DNA of 42,209 nt from Planctomycetota bacterium (GTDB lineage Bacteria; Planctomycetota; Planctomycetia; Gemmatales; Gemmataceae): positions 1 through 42,209 of the forward strand of contig VGYC01000048.1 in NCBI GenBank assembly GCA_016873095.1, read 5' to 3'. The notes beneath the pieces were generated by a model. It worked only from the letters and a program-made list of their open reading frames with translations, was not told the origin of the DNA and did not search any database. Below, piece by piece: positions 31,956 through 40,691 of the stretch. The number at the start of each line of letters is the position of its first letter. Within the stretch, counting starts at the first letter, position 1. Made by a program: the position numbers and the translations under genes.

Positions 31956-32299
31956 AACTCATCATTGCCATCATCCAGCCGTCGAAGGTCGAGGCCGTCA
32001 AGGAGGCGCTCAGCAAGGTGCAGGTGTTTCGCCTCACCATCGTGGATGTGCAGGGCTTCGGCCGGCAGAAGGGACATTCGGAGGTCTATCGCGGCCATGA
32101 GCTGACGGTGAACCTGCTGCACAAGGTCCAGTTGCAGATCGCCGTCAATGAGGACTTCGTGGAGCCGACGGTGAACGCCATCATGGAGGCCGGCCGCACC
32201 GGCCCCGAAGGCCGCATCGGCGACGGCAAGATCTTCATCCTGCCTCTCGAAGACTGCATCCGCATCCGCACCGGCGAACGCGGCCCGGAGGCGATATGA
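31952..32299 (+). CDS. P-II family regulatory protein lacking Tyr51
   Basis: A 115-residue P-II-type trimeric signalling protein, a sensor of 2-oxoglutarate and adenylate state. The first 50 residues align without gaps to GlnB: 'MKLIIAIIQPSKVEAVKEAL', 'GFGRQKGHSEVYRG' with Tyr46 kept. At position 51, where enterobacterial P-II carries the uridylylated tyrosine, there is Leu. After 'AGRTG' there are three extra residues (PEG) before 'RIGDGKIF', close to the nucleotide-binding B loop. The C-terminal signature 'CIRIRTGERGPEAI' is intact. It should therefore bind nucleotides but not be uridylylated at residue 51. It overlaps the YndJ-like membrane gene by 4 bp, and a strong hairpin follows 7 bp after the stop. 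Confidence 0.93.
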   Translation: MKLIIAIIQPSKVEAVKEALSKVQVFRLTIVDVQGFGRQKGHSEVYRGHELTVNLLHKVQLQIAVNEDFVEPTVNAIMEAGRTGPEGRIGDGKIFILPLEDCIRIRTGERGPEAI

Positions 32300-32306
32300 C
32301 ATTTTA

Positions 32307-32360
32307 CTTGTTTACGTTTCGCGCTCGCGTGCCGCCATGCGTGCGCGAAACGTAAACAAG
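32307..32360. terminator. Strong bidirectional hairpin between convergent genes
   Basis: A perfect 18-bp inverted repeat: CTTGTTTACGTTTCGCGC (32307-32324) and its exact complement (32343-32360) around an 18-nt loop that can itself pair further (CGC/GCG). It sits 7 bp after the P-II stop and 15 bp before the end of the minus-strand TPR gene, filling the whole gap. No T-run follows, so its termination role is inferred from place and stability. Confidence 0.7.
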
Positions 32361-32375
32361 CAGGATCGCTGACTC

Positions 32376-34856
32376 TCAGCTGAACGATCCGCTCGCTCCC
32401 TTCAACCGGTCGATGGCGTCGCGGGCATCGTAGGAGAGCGGATTGCCCTCGAAGGCCATGACCTGCTCGTAGAAATGGATGGCGCGGGGGCGGTCGCCGA
32501 GGTTCTCGTAGGCGCGGCCCATGTTGTACATCGTGTTGGCGCCGCTCCTGGGGCTCTTGCGGAACTCCTGGAAGCACAGGATCGCCTGGTCCGGCTTCTC
32601 ATCCACGTAAAGTTCGCCGAGCATGCGGTGCGCCAGGAACCAGGCTTCCTCTTCCTCGTTGGTGACGAACGTCTCCGGCTTGCCGGCACGGACTTCCTCC
32701 AGCAAGGCGATGGCCTGGTCGCTCTCGCCGCGGGCGCGGAGCACGCGGGCGCGGAGCACGCGCGCCGATAACTCCTTTGGATCGTACGTCTGTGCCAGTT
32801 CCACCAGATGGCTGGCCCAGTCCAGCAACTCGAGATCGCCGTTGCCCTTCTCGAGGGCGAAGCGGGCTTTCTGCTTGCAGTACTCGGTGTCGAACCACTT
32901 GTAGACACTGTCGAGCCGCTTCTTCAACTCGGGCGGCGTGATCGAGAAGTAGTAACGATCCTTGCGGCTCAGCAGGTCCTTGTCGCTCGAGTCGTAGGAC
33001 AGGCCGTGCTCGGTGCAGTTGAGCGCCAGCCACAGCGGCTCCTCACCCTGGTCGGGATGCAGCTTGTGCTTGCGCTCGAACAGCTCGGCGAGCGTCCGCC
33101 AGGTCTCGATGCCAGCCTTCTCGTACTGGCTGTAGAACTTGAAGCACTCCAGGGCGTGATCGACATTGTTCATGGTGATGGCGTGGTCGCCGAGGTGCTT
33201 GACGGCGGCGAACAGGGCGTGGCGGTCCTCGTCGGCCAGGTTGGCGGGGCCGACGGCCTTGCCTGCCTGCCGGGCAAGCTCGAGGTTGTCCCACAGCCCG
33301 GCCGGGTCGTTGGCCTTCTCGTGCGCCTTGCCGATCTGGATGAACAGCGTCGGCGCCCGCGCGGGCAAGCCGGCGGCGGCCATGCGCAGAAACGCACAGC
33401 CGCGCTGCCAGCGATCCTTGTCCTCCAGCAAAGCGAGGCCAAGCTGCTGCGCGTACTCGTGATTGAAGTCGTTGGCGGTCAACTCCCTGCCGGCACTGGT
33501 GCGGTATTCATCCTCGGTCAGATCGCTGTACAGCAACCGTTTCAGGTCCCAGGCTGCCGGGTCGTCGGCCTGCTGGGCCAGCCGGCGCTCGACGCCGGCG
33601 ATCGCTTCCATGCGCCGGCCGGGAATCGTCAGCAGCGGCTCGCCGACGCGCTTCCTGAGCTCGGGATGGAGCAGCAACGCCAGCTGCCAGCTCTGAAACA
33701 GCATCGCGCGCCGCTGGCTGGAATCATTCTCCGGCGGCAGCAGCACCTTGCGGAGTTCCTCGCTGGCGCGGTCGAAATCGTGACGATGCGTGTAGGCGAC
33801 CGCCCGCCAGTGGCTGCATCGCGGCCAGACGTGCGGCTTCTGCGTCTCGATGAAGTCCAGCAGCCGTTCGGCCTCGTGCAGCTGCTCGGCGCTTGGCTTG
33901 CCCTGGCAGAGGAGAAAGGCGGCCCGATCGAGGCAGAGCTGGAAATTGACCACGGCCAGCGTTTCCGGATCGTTGGCGAGCTGATCGTAATCCATGTCCT
34001 GGTGGACGCGCCATAATGTGTCCTGGGCCAGTGTATTGTCCGGGTCCAGCTCGATGGCCCGGCCGAGGGCGACGAGCGCTTGCCGGTTGCGGCCCACCTT
34101 CGCAAAACTCAAACCGCGCAGCACGTGCTTGAACACACGCACGCCCGGCATGATCCGCCGCGTGTACACGAAGTAGAGCGTCAGCGGGATGAGCAGCGCC
34201 ATGTTCTTGAACGTCGGCGACACGTCGTCGCCGATGATCCACAGGCCGATGCCGAGAGCCGCGCACGTTGCCGCGATCTCGATCTCCGATTCCTCCACCG
34301 TGCCCGCGAACGTCAGCAGGTAGAAGCCGGGAATGCCGAGCAAGAGCAGGTAGCCGATCATCTCGCGTTGCTGTGCCGTCAGGCGGATCGGCTCGAAGAT
34401 GAGAAAGGCAATGGCTCCGCCCGCGAGTGCGACAGCCAGGGCCAGCCCGACCCATTGCCGGAAACGGCGATCCTGCACGTGCCGCAGCAGCCAGAAGAGG
34501 TAACCCAGCGCGGCGCCCCCCAGCACCGGGGCCATGACCGCGACGCCGTCCTGTCCGACGTCGTTTTGCCGGAGAATCGTGTAAGTGCCAACCGCGAGGC
34601 CGGCGATGAGTCCCGTGTAGACCAGTACCGGGTTCTCGAGGATCAGGAACAGGATGAAACCGGAAAGTCGGCCGCGGACCCGGTAACCGTCGCGGATCAT
34701 CTTCACGGCGATGACGCCCAGCGACACGACCAGCCCGCCAACGGTGCACAGCGCCACCTGCGCCGCCTGCTCCCAGCTTGGCGCCTGCATGGCCACCAGG
34801 ACCAGCAAGCCCAGGTAGGCGCCTTTCAGAATGAACTCGGTCTGTTGCCAGCGCAT
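32376..34856 (-). CDS. Membrane-anchored TPR-repeat protein
   Basis: An 826-residue protein. The first 240 residues contain about seven transmembrane helices ('LGLLVLVAM', 'VALCTVGGLVVSLGVIAV', 'GFILFLIL', 'GLALAVALAGGAIAFLIF', 'LLLLGIPGFYLLTF', 'CAALGIGLWIIG', 'ALLIPLTLYFVY'). The remaining 580 are soluble tetratricopeptide-like helical repeats, clearest at 'GRNRQALVALGRAIELDPDNTLAQ', 'GESDQAIALLEEVRAGKPE' and 'NTMYNMGRAYENLGDRPRAIHFYEQVMAFE'. It is probably a scaffold exposed to the cytoplasm, with no catalytic motif. It converges with the P-II gene across the 18-bp hairpin. A possible -10 lies at 34903-34898. Confidence 0.88.
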   Translation of the reverse strand: MRWQQTEFILKGAYLGLLVLVAMQAPSWEQAAQVALCTVGGLVVSLGVIAVKMIRDGYRVRGRLSGFILFLILENPVLVYTGLIAGLAVGTYTILRQNDVGQDGVAVMAPVLGGAALGYLFWLLRHVQDRRFRQWVGLALAVALAGGAIAFLIFEPIRLTAQQREMIGYLLLLGIPGFYLLTFAGTVEESEIEIAATCAALGIGLWIIGDDVSPTFKNMALLIPLTLYFVYTRRIMPGVRVFKHVLRGLSFAKVGRNRQALVALGRAIELDPDNTLAQDTLWRVHQDMDYDQLANDPETLAVVNFQLCLDRAAFLLCQGKPSAEQLHEAERLLDFIETQKPHVWPRCSHWRAVAYTHRHDFDRASEELRKVLLPPENDSSQRRAMLFQSWQLALLLHPELRKRVGEPLLTIPGRRMEAIAGVERRLAQQADDPAAWDLKRLLYSDLTEDEYRTSAGRELTANDFNHEYAQQLGLALLEDKDRWQRGCAFLRMAAAGLPARAPTLFIQIGKAHEKANDPAGLWDNLELARQAGKAVGPANLADEDRHALFAAVKHLGDHAITMNNVDHALECFKFYSQYEKAGIETWRTLAELFERKHKLHPDQGEEPLWLALNCTEHGLSYDSSDKDLLSRKDRYYFSITPPELKKRLDSVYKWFDTEYCKQKARFALEKGNGDLELLDWASHLVELAQTYDPKELSARVLRARVLRARGESDQAIALLEEVRAGKPETFVTNEEEEAWFLAHRMLGELYVDEKPDQAILCFQEFRKSPRSGANTMYNMGRAYENLGDRPRAIHFYEQVMAFEGNPLSYDARDAIDRLKGASGSFS

Positions 34857-34897
34857 GCGGAAGGTCTCGTCGTGTACTCGGCGGAAGCCTCACCGCA

Positions 34898-34903
34898 ATT
34901 ATA
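34898..34903 (-). promoter_or_regulatory. Candidate -10 element of the TPR gene
   Basis: The minus strand reads CTTATAATTG, with a perfect TATAAT at 34903-34898, 41 nt upstream of the ATG. No convincing -35 hexamer was found at 16-18 bp. Confidence 0.3.
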
Positions 34904-34962
34904 AGCAGACGGCGCGGCGGGGGCACGTCATCATGCCTGGCGCGGTTCGCGTCCTCGCGATG

Positions 34963-35075
34963 CGGGAGGAAACGCCTGAGCCCGAAGCGCTGGCTAGAGC
35001 GACCGTGGCGTCCCGGCAGCGCTGAATGTTCGGCACATGGGGCGATGTCCGCCCTCGCTAGCGCTTCGGGCTCAG
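34963..35075. repeat. Interspersed repeat family 3, copy A
   Basis: A 113-bp element: GGGAGGAAACGCCTGAG, then a left arm CTGAGCCCGAAGCGCTGGC (34976-34994), a centre, and the inverted right arm ending GCGCTTCGGGCTCAG (35061-35075). It aligns along its whole length with copy B at 37680-37798. Its last bases supply the TGA stop (35074-35072, minus strand) of the neighbouring WD40 gene. Confidence 0.85.
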
Positions 35076-36031
35076 TTGCCGTTCGGCTGCTGCAGTCCCG
35101 CAACGTCCCAGATCCGCAGGCTGGCCTGGTGACGAAAACCGGCGGCGAGCGACTTGCCGTCGCCGGAGATCGCCAGCCCACGCACCCACGGCGTGCTGAT
35201 CCACGCCCGCTCAGCGCGGGAGCCCAGGTCATAGAGCCGGACGACGTCCGTGCCGCCGACAGCCAGGGTCTTGCCGTCGGGCAAGAAGCACATCGAATCG
35301 ACATTGGGAAGGCCGCTGCTTTTTCGCCAGAGCAGCCAGTACTTCTGGACCCCGGTCGCGGCGTCGTATATCGTCAGTTCCCGATAAGGCCGCTTGCCCG
35401 CGTCGTACACGGCGAGCAGACGGCCGTCGTGCGACAGGGCCATGGTTGGCAAGCTTAGCTCCGCCCCGATCGTCGCGACCAGGCTTAGCGCGAGGCCGTC
35501 CGGATGGATGAGGACCCGGTGCGTGGTCGCTTTCTTGCCGTCGAAGAGCGCCAGGACACTTCCATCGCCACTGAGCGTGATCGCAAACAGGGCGTGGGTG
35601 CTCGGGAGGAGCTTGCCGAGGTCGAAGACCCTGGACCGGTCGCCGGCCAGGCGGCGGGCGAGGAGCCGTTCGCCGCGAAATTCCAGCAGCCACTCGTCGG
35701 TCAGGAAACGCAGGTCTCGGACATTGCCGGCCGGTGTCGAGAGCGTGGCGATCTTCTTGCCGCTCGCCACGTCCCACAGGATCACGTCCGGCCTCGACAG
35801 GTTGGCGGACGCCACCGTCTTTCCGTCCGGCGCGATCGCAGCCCGCACGCCCCAGGTCCCGCGCGGCCCTCTCTTGCCGACTTCGTGAAGCAGGCTCGCC
35901 TTCACCGCACCGCGATCGCCGTCCCACACGCGAACGAAGCCATCCTCGCTGGCGGCCGCCAGGAGGCGGCCGGTCCGCGTCCAGCTGACACTCAGCGTGT
36001 CGGGGCCTGCGACGGCTGTCCGTGATCCCAT
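35072..36031 (-). CDS. Small WD40-like beta-propeller protein
   Basis: A 319-residue protein made of about seven WD-type blades: 'WTRTGRLLAAASEDGFVRVWD', 'IAPDGKTVASANLSRPDVILWD', 'LSGDGSVLALFDGK', 'LSHDGRLLAVYD', 'FLPDGKTLAVGGTDVVRLYD' and 'ISGDGKSLAAGFRHQASLRIWD'. That is enough for one seven-bladed propeller. No signal peptide is evident. The first 40 bp overlap the end of the upstream gene (35992-36468), so the two should be translated together, and the propeller may act with that membrane protein. The stop codon lies in a family 3 repeat and the protein ends in a weak 'LQQPNGN' tail, so the original C-terminus may have been altered. Confidence 0.8.
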   Translation of the reverse strand: MGSRTAVAGPDTLSVSWTRTGRLLAAASEDGFVRVWDGDRGAVKASLLHEVGKRGPRGTWGVRAAIAPDGKTVASANLSRPDVILWDVASGKKIATLSTPAGNVRDLRFLTDEWLLEFRGERLLARRLAGDRSRVFDLGKLLPSTHALFAITLSGDGSVLALFDGKKATTHRVLIHPDGLALSLVATIGAELSLPTMALSHDGRLLAVYDAGKRPYRELTIYDAATGVQKYWLLWRKSSGLPNVDSMCFLPDGKTLAVGGTDVVRLYDLGSRAERAWISTPWVRGLAISGDGKSLAAGFRHQASLRIWDVAGLQQPNGN

Positions 36032-36468
36032 TTCAGGTAGGTGCCGGTCTGCTCCAGTCGCCAGGGCAGCGGGTGTAGCTGTTGCTGCTCTTCGCCGTTG
36101 ATCAGGAGGGTTCCGTCGCGGTTCCAGCGCACCACGTCGCCCCGGCGGGGACTCGGAAACTCGACCCCCGCGAGCACCAGCCGACCATCCGCATAGTCAA
36201 GCTCTTTGCCCGCGCGGGAATAGCGAATCATCTGATCGTCACCGGGGACTGTCCATGTCCATAACTCATTCACACCCTCCGTCCCCACCAGGTGCTCGAC
36301 TTCGAACTGCACTCCGGCGCGCGTGTCCGTCCGCACCTCGATTCTCGGGGACGCGGGGACGACGCCCGGCTCGGCTTTCTCGCCGAAGGTCTGCCAGGCC
36401 CAGATACCGGCGGCGACCAGGACGAGAACAGGAAGCAGAATCAGCAGCGCACGTCGGGCTTGAGGCAT
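35992..36468 (-). CDS. Single-pass membrane hypothetical protein
   Basis: A 158-residue protein with one N-terminal transmembrane helix (about residues 7-26, 'LLILLPVLVLVAAGIWAW') and a soluble beta-rich domain outside, with 'IEVRTDTRAGVQFEVEHLVGTEG' and 'LVLAGVEFPSPRRGDVVRWNRDGTLLING'. No family was recognised. The ATG at 36468 is supported by AGAGG 6 nt upstream. The frame is open further to 36600 but that part lacks protein character. It overlaps the following WD40 gene by 40 bp. Confidence 0.65.
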   Translation of the reverse strand: MPQARRALLILLPVLVLVAAGIWAWQTFGEKAEPGVVPASPRIEVRTDTRAGVQFEVEHLVGTEGVNELWTWTVPGDDQMIRYSRAGKELDYADGRLVLAGVEFPSPRRGDVVRWNRDGTLLINGEEQQQLHPLPWRLEQTGTYLKWDHGQPSQAPTR

Positions 36469-36521
36469 TGGAACCTCTTGGGTCGTTGCGATGGCTACGA
36501 GTCGCGTCCGCGGCCTTGCCG

Positions 36522-36806
36522 CTACCGACTGGCCAACTCTTCCAGGAGTGACTTCGCCACGCCTGAGTTCGCTGCCAGTTCCGTGAGCACGGCGACACAC
36601 GATTGTTTTTCGGCCGTGATCTTCTGCAAGTCGCGACGGACTTGCTCGATTCGGGGCGTGGCCGCCGAAAAGTCAATCAGGAAAAGCCGCCCCTTGGACA
36701 GGTCATGCTTCTTTCCCTGTAACGAGAAGTTCTCCTTGGCATCTTTCGGCAAGACGGCATAGTAGCGCTGCTGCGTGATCCTGGTCTCCGCAAGGGATCC
36801 AATCTG
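36522..36806 (-). pseudogene. Start-less coding remnant behind the AlkD-like gene
   Basis: A protein-like frame ending at 36522, with 'QRYYAVLPKDAKENFSLQG', 'KKHDLSKGRLFLIDFS' and a helical end 'RIEQVRRDLQKI'. Read backward it stays open with plausible sequence until the TGA of the AlkD-like gene, and it is in the same frame as that gene. No ATG is available. The only near start is a TTG at 36752 without a ribosome binding site. It is most simply the 3' part of a gene whose beginning was lost. A functional TTG-initiated 76-residue protein is the alternative. Confidence 0.45.
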
Positions 36807-36809
36807 TTC

Positions 36810-37577
36810 TCACCCTTGCCGGCTCACCATGAAATTGATCCAGATCGTGGCGAACGGGGACGTGCAGCCCTTGGAGACGGGATAGTCCCGGTAGATGCCC
36901 AGCTTCTCGCCGATGGCGATGGCACGCTTGCGGAGCTTGGGGAAGTGGATGCCGATCTCCGCCAGCGCGCTGTTCATCGTCCACTGCACGACGGGATCGG
37001 CGTCGGCCATCTCCGACTCGAGGCGATCCAGCAGCGCCGCGGCATCGAGTCCGTCCGGACTCTTCACGACCCGCTCGGCCGTCAGGCTCCAGCCGGCGCG
37101 CGCCGCCCAGCGCTGGTCCGTGGCCATCCATTGCTGGCGAAGCGTCTCCTTGTCGGCGTGCTGCTTGACGACATAGTTGGTGAGCCAGTCCGCCACCCAT
37201 GCAAAGGTGACGGACCGTACCAACCGGTCCACGTCCCTTGCGGACAGGTCCGTTGGCTTCATCAGCAGGATGGCCAGGTACTGGGCATCGATGTTGCCGG
37301 TTTGCCAGAGCGACAGGGCGAGCGCGTGGTCGGCCTTGATCTTCTTGGCCAGCACCCGGATATCGCCATGCTTGACGCCGAACTGATTGTTACCGGCGCC
37401 GGGCCCCCACACGCCGCCCTTGGCGTTCTGCGCCCGCATGCCCTCGTTGCCGAGCGCCTCAAGCTGTCGCATGGCTTCTTCCAGCGTGACGGTCGCGCTC
37501 CTGGACTGAGCGGGCGCCGCCTTGGCCTTCGCCGGCTTGGGTTTCTTCAATGTCTTGGATGCGGATTTTGTTGCCAT
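36810..37577 (-). CDS. AlkD-like DNA alkylation repair protein
   Basis: A 255-residue HEAT-like-repeat DNA glycosylase family protein, expected to remove alkylated bases such as 3- or 7-methylpurines. The N-terminal 25 residues are Lys/Ala/Pro-rich and probably disordered ('SKTLKKPKPAKAKAAPAQSR'). Then 'EEAMRQLEALGNEGMRAQN', 'QFGVKHGDIRVLAKKIKADHALALSLWQTG', 'RSVTFAWVADWLTNYVVKQHADKE', 'WMATDQRWAARAGWSLTAERV' and the usual end 'CTSPFATIWINFMVSRQ' follow. The basic tail at the N-terminus could help DNA binding (inference). The ATG at 37577 has AAGGT just upstream. It is divergent from ppdK across a family 3 repeat. Confidence 0.85.
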   Translation of the reverse strand: MATKSASKTLKKPKPAKAKAAPAQSRSATVTLEEAMRQLEALGNEGMRAQNAKGGVWGPGAGNNQFGVKHGDIRVLAKKIKADHALALSLWQTGNIDAQYLAILLMKPTDLSARDVDRLVRSVTFAWVADWLTNYVVKQHADKETLRQQWMATDQRWAARAGWSLTAERVVKSPDGLDAAALLDRLESEMADADPVVQWTMNSALAEIGIHFPKLRKRAIAIGEKLGIYRDYPVSKGCTSPFATIWINFMVSRQG

Positions 37578-37679
37578 GGTACCTTCGGCCGATGCTGGCC
37601 GCCCCAGATGATAAGCCCGTACGAGTTCCCCACGGCATTATCGCTGGCGGCTTGGATGGGTCAACAAAAAAACGCAGCG

Positions 37680-37798
37680 CGGGAGGAAACGCCTGAGCCT
37701 GAGCCCGAAGCGCCAGCAAGGGCGGATGTGACGCCCCGGCAACGCTGGGTATTGTGCACGTGGGGCAATGTCCGCCCTCGCTGGCGCTTCGGGCTCAG
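37680..37798. repeat. Interspersed repeat family 3, copy B
   Basis: The outer arms 37699-37726 (starting CTGAGCCCGAAGCGCCAGCA) and 37771-37798 are inverted copies matching at 27 of 28 positions around a 44-bp centre. The preceding GGGAGGAAACGCCTGAG is shared with copy A at 34963. A duplicated CTGAGC at the left arm (CCTGAGCCTGAGCCC) marks the boundary. It lies between the divergent AlkD-like gene and ppdK, in the 347-bp gap 37578-37924, which shows nothing else. Confidence 0.88.
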
Positions 37799-37924
37799 TC
37801 CGGATCGAACGACGGTGCCTCAGAATTGCCCGCTGCTGGCGAAAACCGTACATTCTCAGCATCGCCCGCCCTTCCACTCTCCACGGAAGGATCGCAAGGT
37901 ATTGCATTCTCACAAGGACAATCC

Positions 37925-40639
37925 ATGGCGAAGTACGTCTATTTCTTCGGCAACGGCAAGGCGGACGGCAAGGCGGACATGAAAAACCTGCTCGGCGGCA
38001 AGGGCGCCAACCTCGCAGAGATGACCAATATCGGCTTGCCCGTCCCGGCCGGCTTCACCATCAGCACCGAGGTCTGCACCTACTTCTATGCGCACGACAG
38101 GAAATACCCGCCTGAGCTGAAGGCCGAGGTCGAGGCCGCCATGCGCAAGGTCGAGGAGGCGATGGGGACGAAGTTCGGCGACCCCAAGAACCCGCTGCTG
38201 GTCGCCTGCCGCTCCGGTGCCCGCGACTCGATGCCGGGCATGATGGACACCGTGCTCAACATCGGCCTCAACGACACCACCGTGGCCGCCCTGGCCAAGC
38301 TGTCAGGCAACGAGCGCTTCGCGCTCGACAGCTTTCGCCGGCTGTTGCTCATGTACGGCGAGGTTGTCATGGGCCTCAAGGGGCACAAGGACCATCCCTT
38401 CGACCACATCCTCGAGACCGCCAAGGAGAAGCAGGGTGTCAAGCTCGACAACGAGCTCAACGTCGAGTCGCTGCGCTGGATCGTCGAGCAGTCGAAGGCG
38501 GCCATCAAGAAGTACACGGGCAAGGAGTTCCCGACCGATCCGCACGAGCAGATGTGGAACGCCATCGGCGCCGTCTTCGGCTCGTGGATGAACGACCGGG
38601 CCTGCGTCTACCGCCGGCAGTATGCGATCCCGGATGAATGGGGCACGGCGTGCAATATCGTGGCCATGGTCTTCGGCAACATGGGCGACGACTGCGCCAC
38701 CGGCGTGGCTCTCACCCGCGACGGCTCGCTGGGCACTCCCGGCATGACCGGCGACTATCTCATCAACGCCCAGGGGGAGGACGTCGTCAACGGCTCCCGG
38801 CCGACCAAGCGCATCGAGGAGACGCTGGGCCAGGACATGCCCAAGGCCTACAAGGAACTGGTCGATGTCGGCCACAAGCTCGAACAGCACTATCGCAACA
38901 TGCAGGACATCGAGTTCACGATCTCGCGCAACAAGCTGTACATGTTGCAGACGCGCAACGCCAAGCGCACCGGCTTCGCGGCCGTGCGCGTGGCCACCGA
39001 CCTGGTCGAGGAGGGATTGATCTCGAAGGAAGATGCGATCTCGTCGCGGTTCATCCCGGCCGGCGACCTGAGCCAGCTTCTCCAGCCCGTGTTCGACCTG
39101 GAAGCCAAGAAGGCCGCGGACAAGGCGGGCAAGATGCTCACCAAGGGCATTCCGGCCGGGCCCGGCGCGGCCACCGGCAAGATCGTCTGCTCGCCGCAAA
39201 AGGCCGAGCAGATGAAGCAGGCCGATCCGAACGCGGCCCTCATCCTGGTCCGCGAGGAGACGACGCCGGAAGACCTGCGCGGCATGAAGGCCGCGCTTGG
39301 CATCCTCACGGCCGTCGGCGGCGTCAGCTCGCATGCCGCCCTCGTCAGCCGGCAGATGGGCAAGGTCTGCATCGTCGGCGCCGGCGAGATGGACATCGAC
39401 CATCACACCGGCATCGTCAAGGTCAAGGGACTGACACTGAAGGAAGGCGACGATCTCGCCATCGACGGCTTCACCGGCGAGGTCTTTGCCGGCCGCATCG
39501 CCACCAAGCCCAGCGAGGTCGTGCAGGTGCTCATCAAGCAGGAGCTGGCCCCGGAGAAGTCCGCCTGGTATCGGCGTTTCAAGCTCATCATGGACTGGGC
39601 CGACCAGCATCGCAAGCTGAACGTCCGCACCAACGCGGACCTGCCGGACCAGGCGGCGGAGGCCATCGCCTTCGGTGCCGAGGGCATCGGCCTGTGCCGG
39701 ACCGAGCACATGTTCTTCGATCACATCGCCGAGATGCGTGAGATGATCATGGCGACGGACACGGCCGAGCGTGAGAAGGCGCTGGCCAAGATGCTGCCGC
39801 ACCAACGCAACGACTTCGCCGGGCTATTCAAGGCGATGGCCGGCCGGCCGGTGACAATCCGGCTGCTCGATCCGCCATTGCACGAGTTCCTGCCGCAGAA
39901 CAAGGCCGGGCAAGAGGAGATGGCCAGGATCCTCGGCAAGTCGGTGGCGGAGATCACCCGCCGCGTCGAGGAGTTGCACGAGTCCAACCCGATGCTGGGC
40001 CATCGCGGCTGCCGGCTGGGCATTGTCTATCCGGAGATCACGGCCATGCAGGCGCGGGCCATCTTCGAGGCGGCCGTGCAGGTGCAGAAATCCGGCGTCA
40101 AGGTTCTGCCCGAGGTCATGATCCCGCTGGCCGGCTTCAAGAAGGAGTTCACCAACCAGGAGAAGATCGTTCGCCAGATGGCCGACAAGGTCTTCGCCGA
40201 GACCGGCACGAAGGTCGAATACCTGGTGGGGACGATGATCGAGGTGCCGCGGGCCTGCGTGACGGCCGACGAGATCGCCGCGGCGGCGGAGTTCTTCAGC
40301 TTCGGCACCAACGACCTGACGCAGACCACGCTGGGCATGAGCCGCGACGATTACGGTCCGTTCATCTCGGCGTACACGGACCCGAAGAAGGCCGACGTGC
40401 TGGCCGCCGACCCGTTCGCGACCATCGACCAGGACGGCGTGGGCGGGCTGATGAAGATGGGCGTTGAGAAGGGCCGGCAAGCGCGGCCGGGCCTCAAGAT
40501 CGGCATCTGCGGCGAGCACGGCGGCGACCCGGACAGCGTCAAGTTCTGCCACAAGATCGGCCTCAACTACGTGAGTTGCAGCCCCTTCCGCGTGCCGATC
40601 GCCAGGCTGGCGGCGGCGCAGGCGGCGCTGGGGAAATGA
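37925..40639 (+). CDS. ppdK: Pyruvate, phosphate dikinase
   Basis: A 904-residue cytoplasmic enzyme converting pyruvate, ATP and Pi to phosphoenolpyruvate, AMP and PPi (reversible), central to gluconeogenesis or PPi-dependent glycolysis. Domains: ATP-grasp nucleotide-binding (1-340, '[23 protein letters not shown]', '[17 protein letters not shown]'), the swivelling phosphohistidine domain with His470 in '[16 protein letters not shown]', and the PEP/pyruvate TIM barrel ('[11 protein letters not shown]', '[14 protein letters not shown]', '[21 protein letters not shown]', '[20 protein letters not shown]', '[10 protein letters not shown]'). The catalytic Cys of the barrel fits 'ICGEHGG'. The threonine two before the histidine, regulatory in plants, is Ser here. 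AAGGA 7 nt before the ATG at 37925 decides the start. Confidence 0.97.
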   Translation: MAKYVYFFGNGKADGKADMKNLLGGKGANLAEMTNIGLPVPAGFTISTEVCTYFYAHDRKYPPELKAEVEAAMRKVEEAMGTKFGDPKNPLLVACRSGARDSMPGMMDTVLNIGLNDTTVAALAKLSGNERFALDSFRRLLLMYGEVVMGLKGHKDHPFDHILETAKEKQGVKLDNELNVESLRWIVEQSKAAIKKYTGKEFPTDPHEQMWNAIGAVFGSWMNDRACVYRRQYAIPDEWGTACNIVAMVFGNMGDDCATGVALTRDGSLGTPGMTGDYLINAQGEDVVNGSRPTKRIEETLGQDMPKAYKELVDVGHKLEQHYRNMQDIEFTISRNKLYMLQTRNAKRTGFAAVRVATDLVEEGLISKEDAISSRFIPAGDLSQLLQPVFDLEAKKAADKAGKMLTKGIPAGPGAATGKIVCSPQKAEQMKQADPNAALILVREETTPEDLRGMKAALGILTAVGGVSSHAALVSRQMGKVCIVGAGEMDIDHHTGIVKVKGLTLKEGDDLAIDGFTGEVFAGRIATKPSEVVQVLIKQELAPEKSAWYRRFKLIMDWADQHRKLNVRTNADLPDQAAEAIAFGAEGIGLCRTEHMFFDHIAEMREMIMATDTAEREKALAKMLPHQRNDFAGLFKAMAGRPVTIRLLDPPLHEFLPQNKAGQEEMARILGKSVAEITRRVEELHESNPMLGHRGCRLGIVYPEITAMQARAIFEAAVQVQKSGVKVLPEVMIPLAGFKKEFTNQEKIVRQMADKVFAETGTKVEYLVGTMIEVPRACVTADEIAAAAEFFSFGTNDLTQTTLGMSRDDYGPFISAYTDPKKADVLAADPFATIDQDGVGGLMKMGVEKGRQARPGLKIGICGEHGGDPDSVKFCHKIGLNYVSCSPFRVPIARLAAAQAALGK

Positions 40640-40650
40640 CGCTCATTGGT

Positions 40651-40679
40651 GTTGATTCCGACATCAACCCTGTTATTCT
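40651..40679 (+). promoter_or_regulatory. Candidate promoter with palindromic operator for the second TA-like pair
   Basis: TTGATT (40652-40657), a 16-bp spacer and TATTCT (40674-40679) precede the ATG at 40692 by 12 nt. The -35 lies inside an inverted repeat GTTGAT-TCCGAC-ATCAAC (40651-40668), a suitable operator for the Xre protein encoded just downstream, as in autoregulated toxin-antitoxin operons. The binding is inferred. Confidence 0.4.
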
Positions 40680-40691
40680 TACAATTGGGTG

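Noticed and set aside
38303-39805. A 500-residue minus-strand frame inside ppdK
   Set aside because: It is the mirror of a highly conserved enzyme gene, a typical antisense frame in GC-rich codons.
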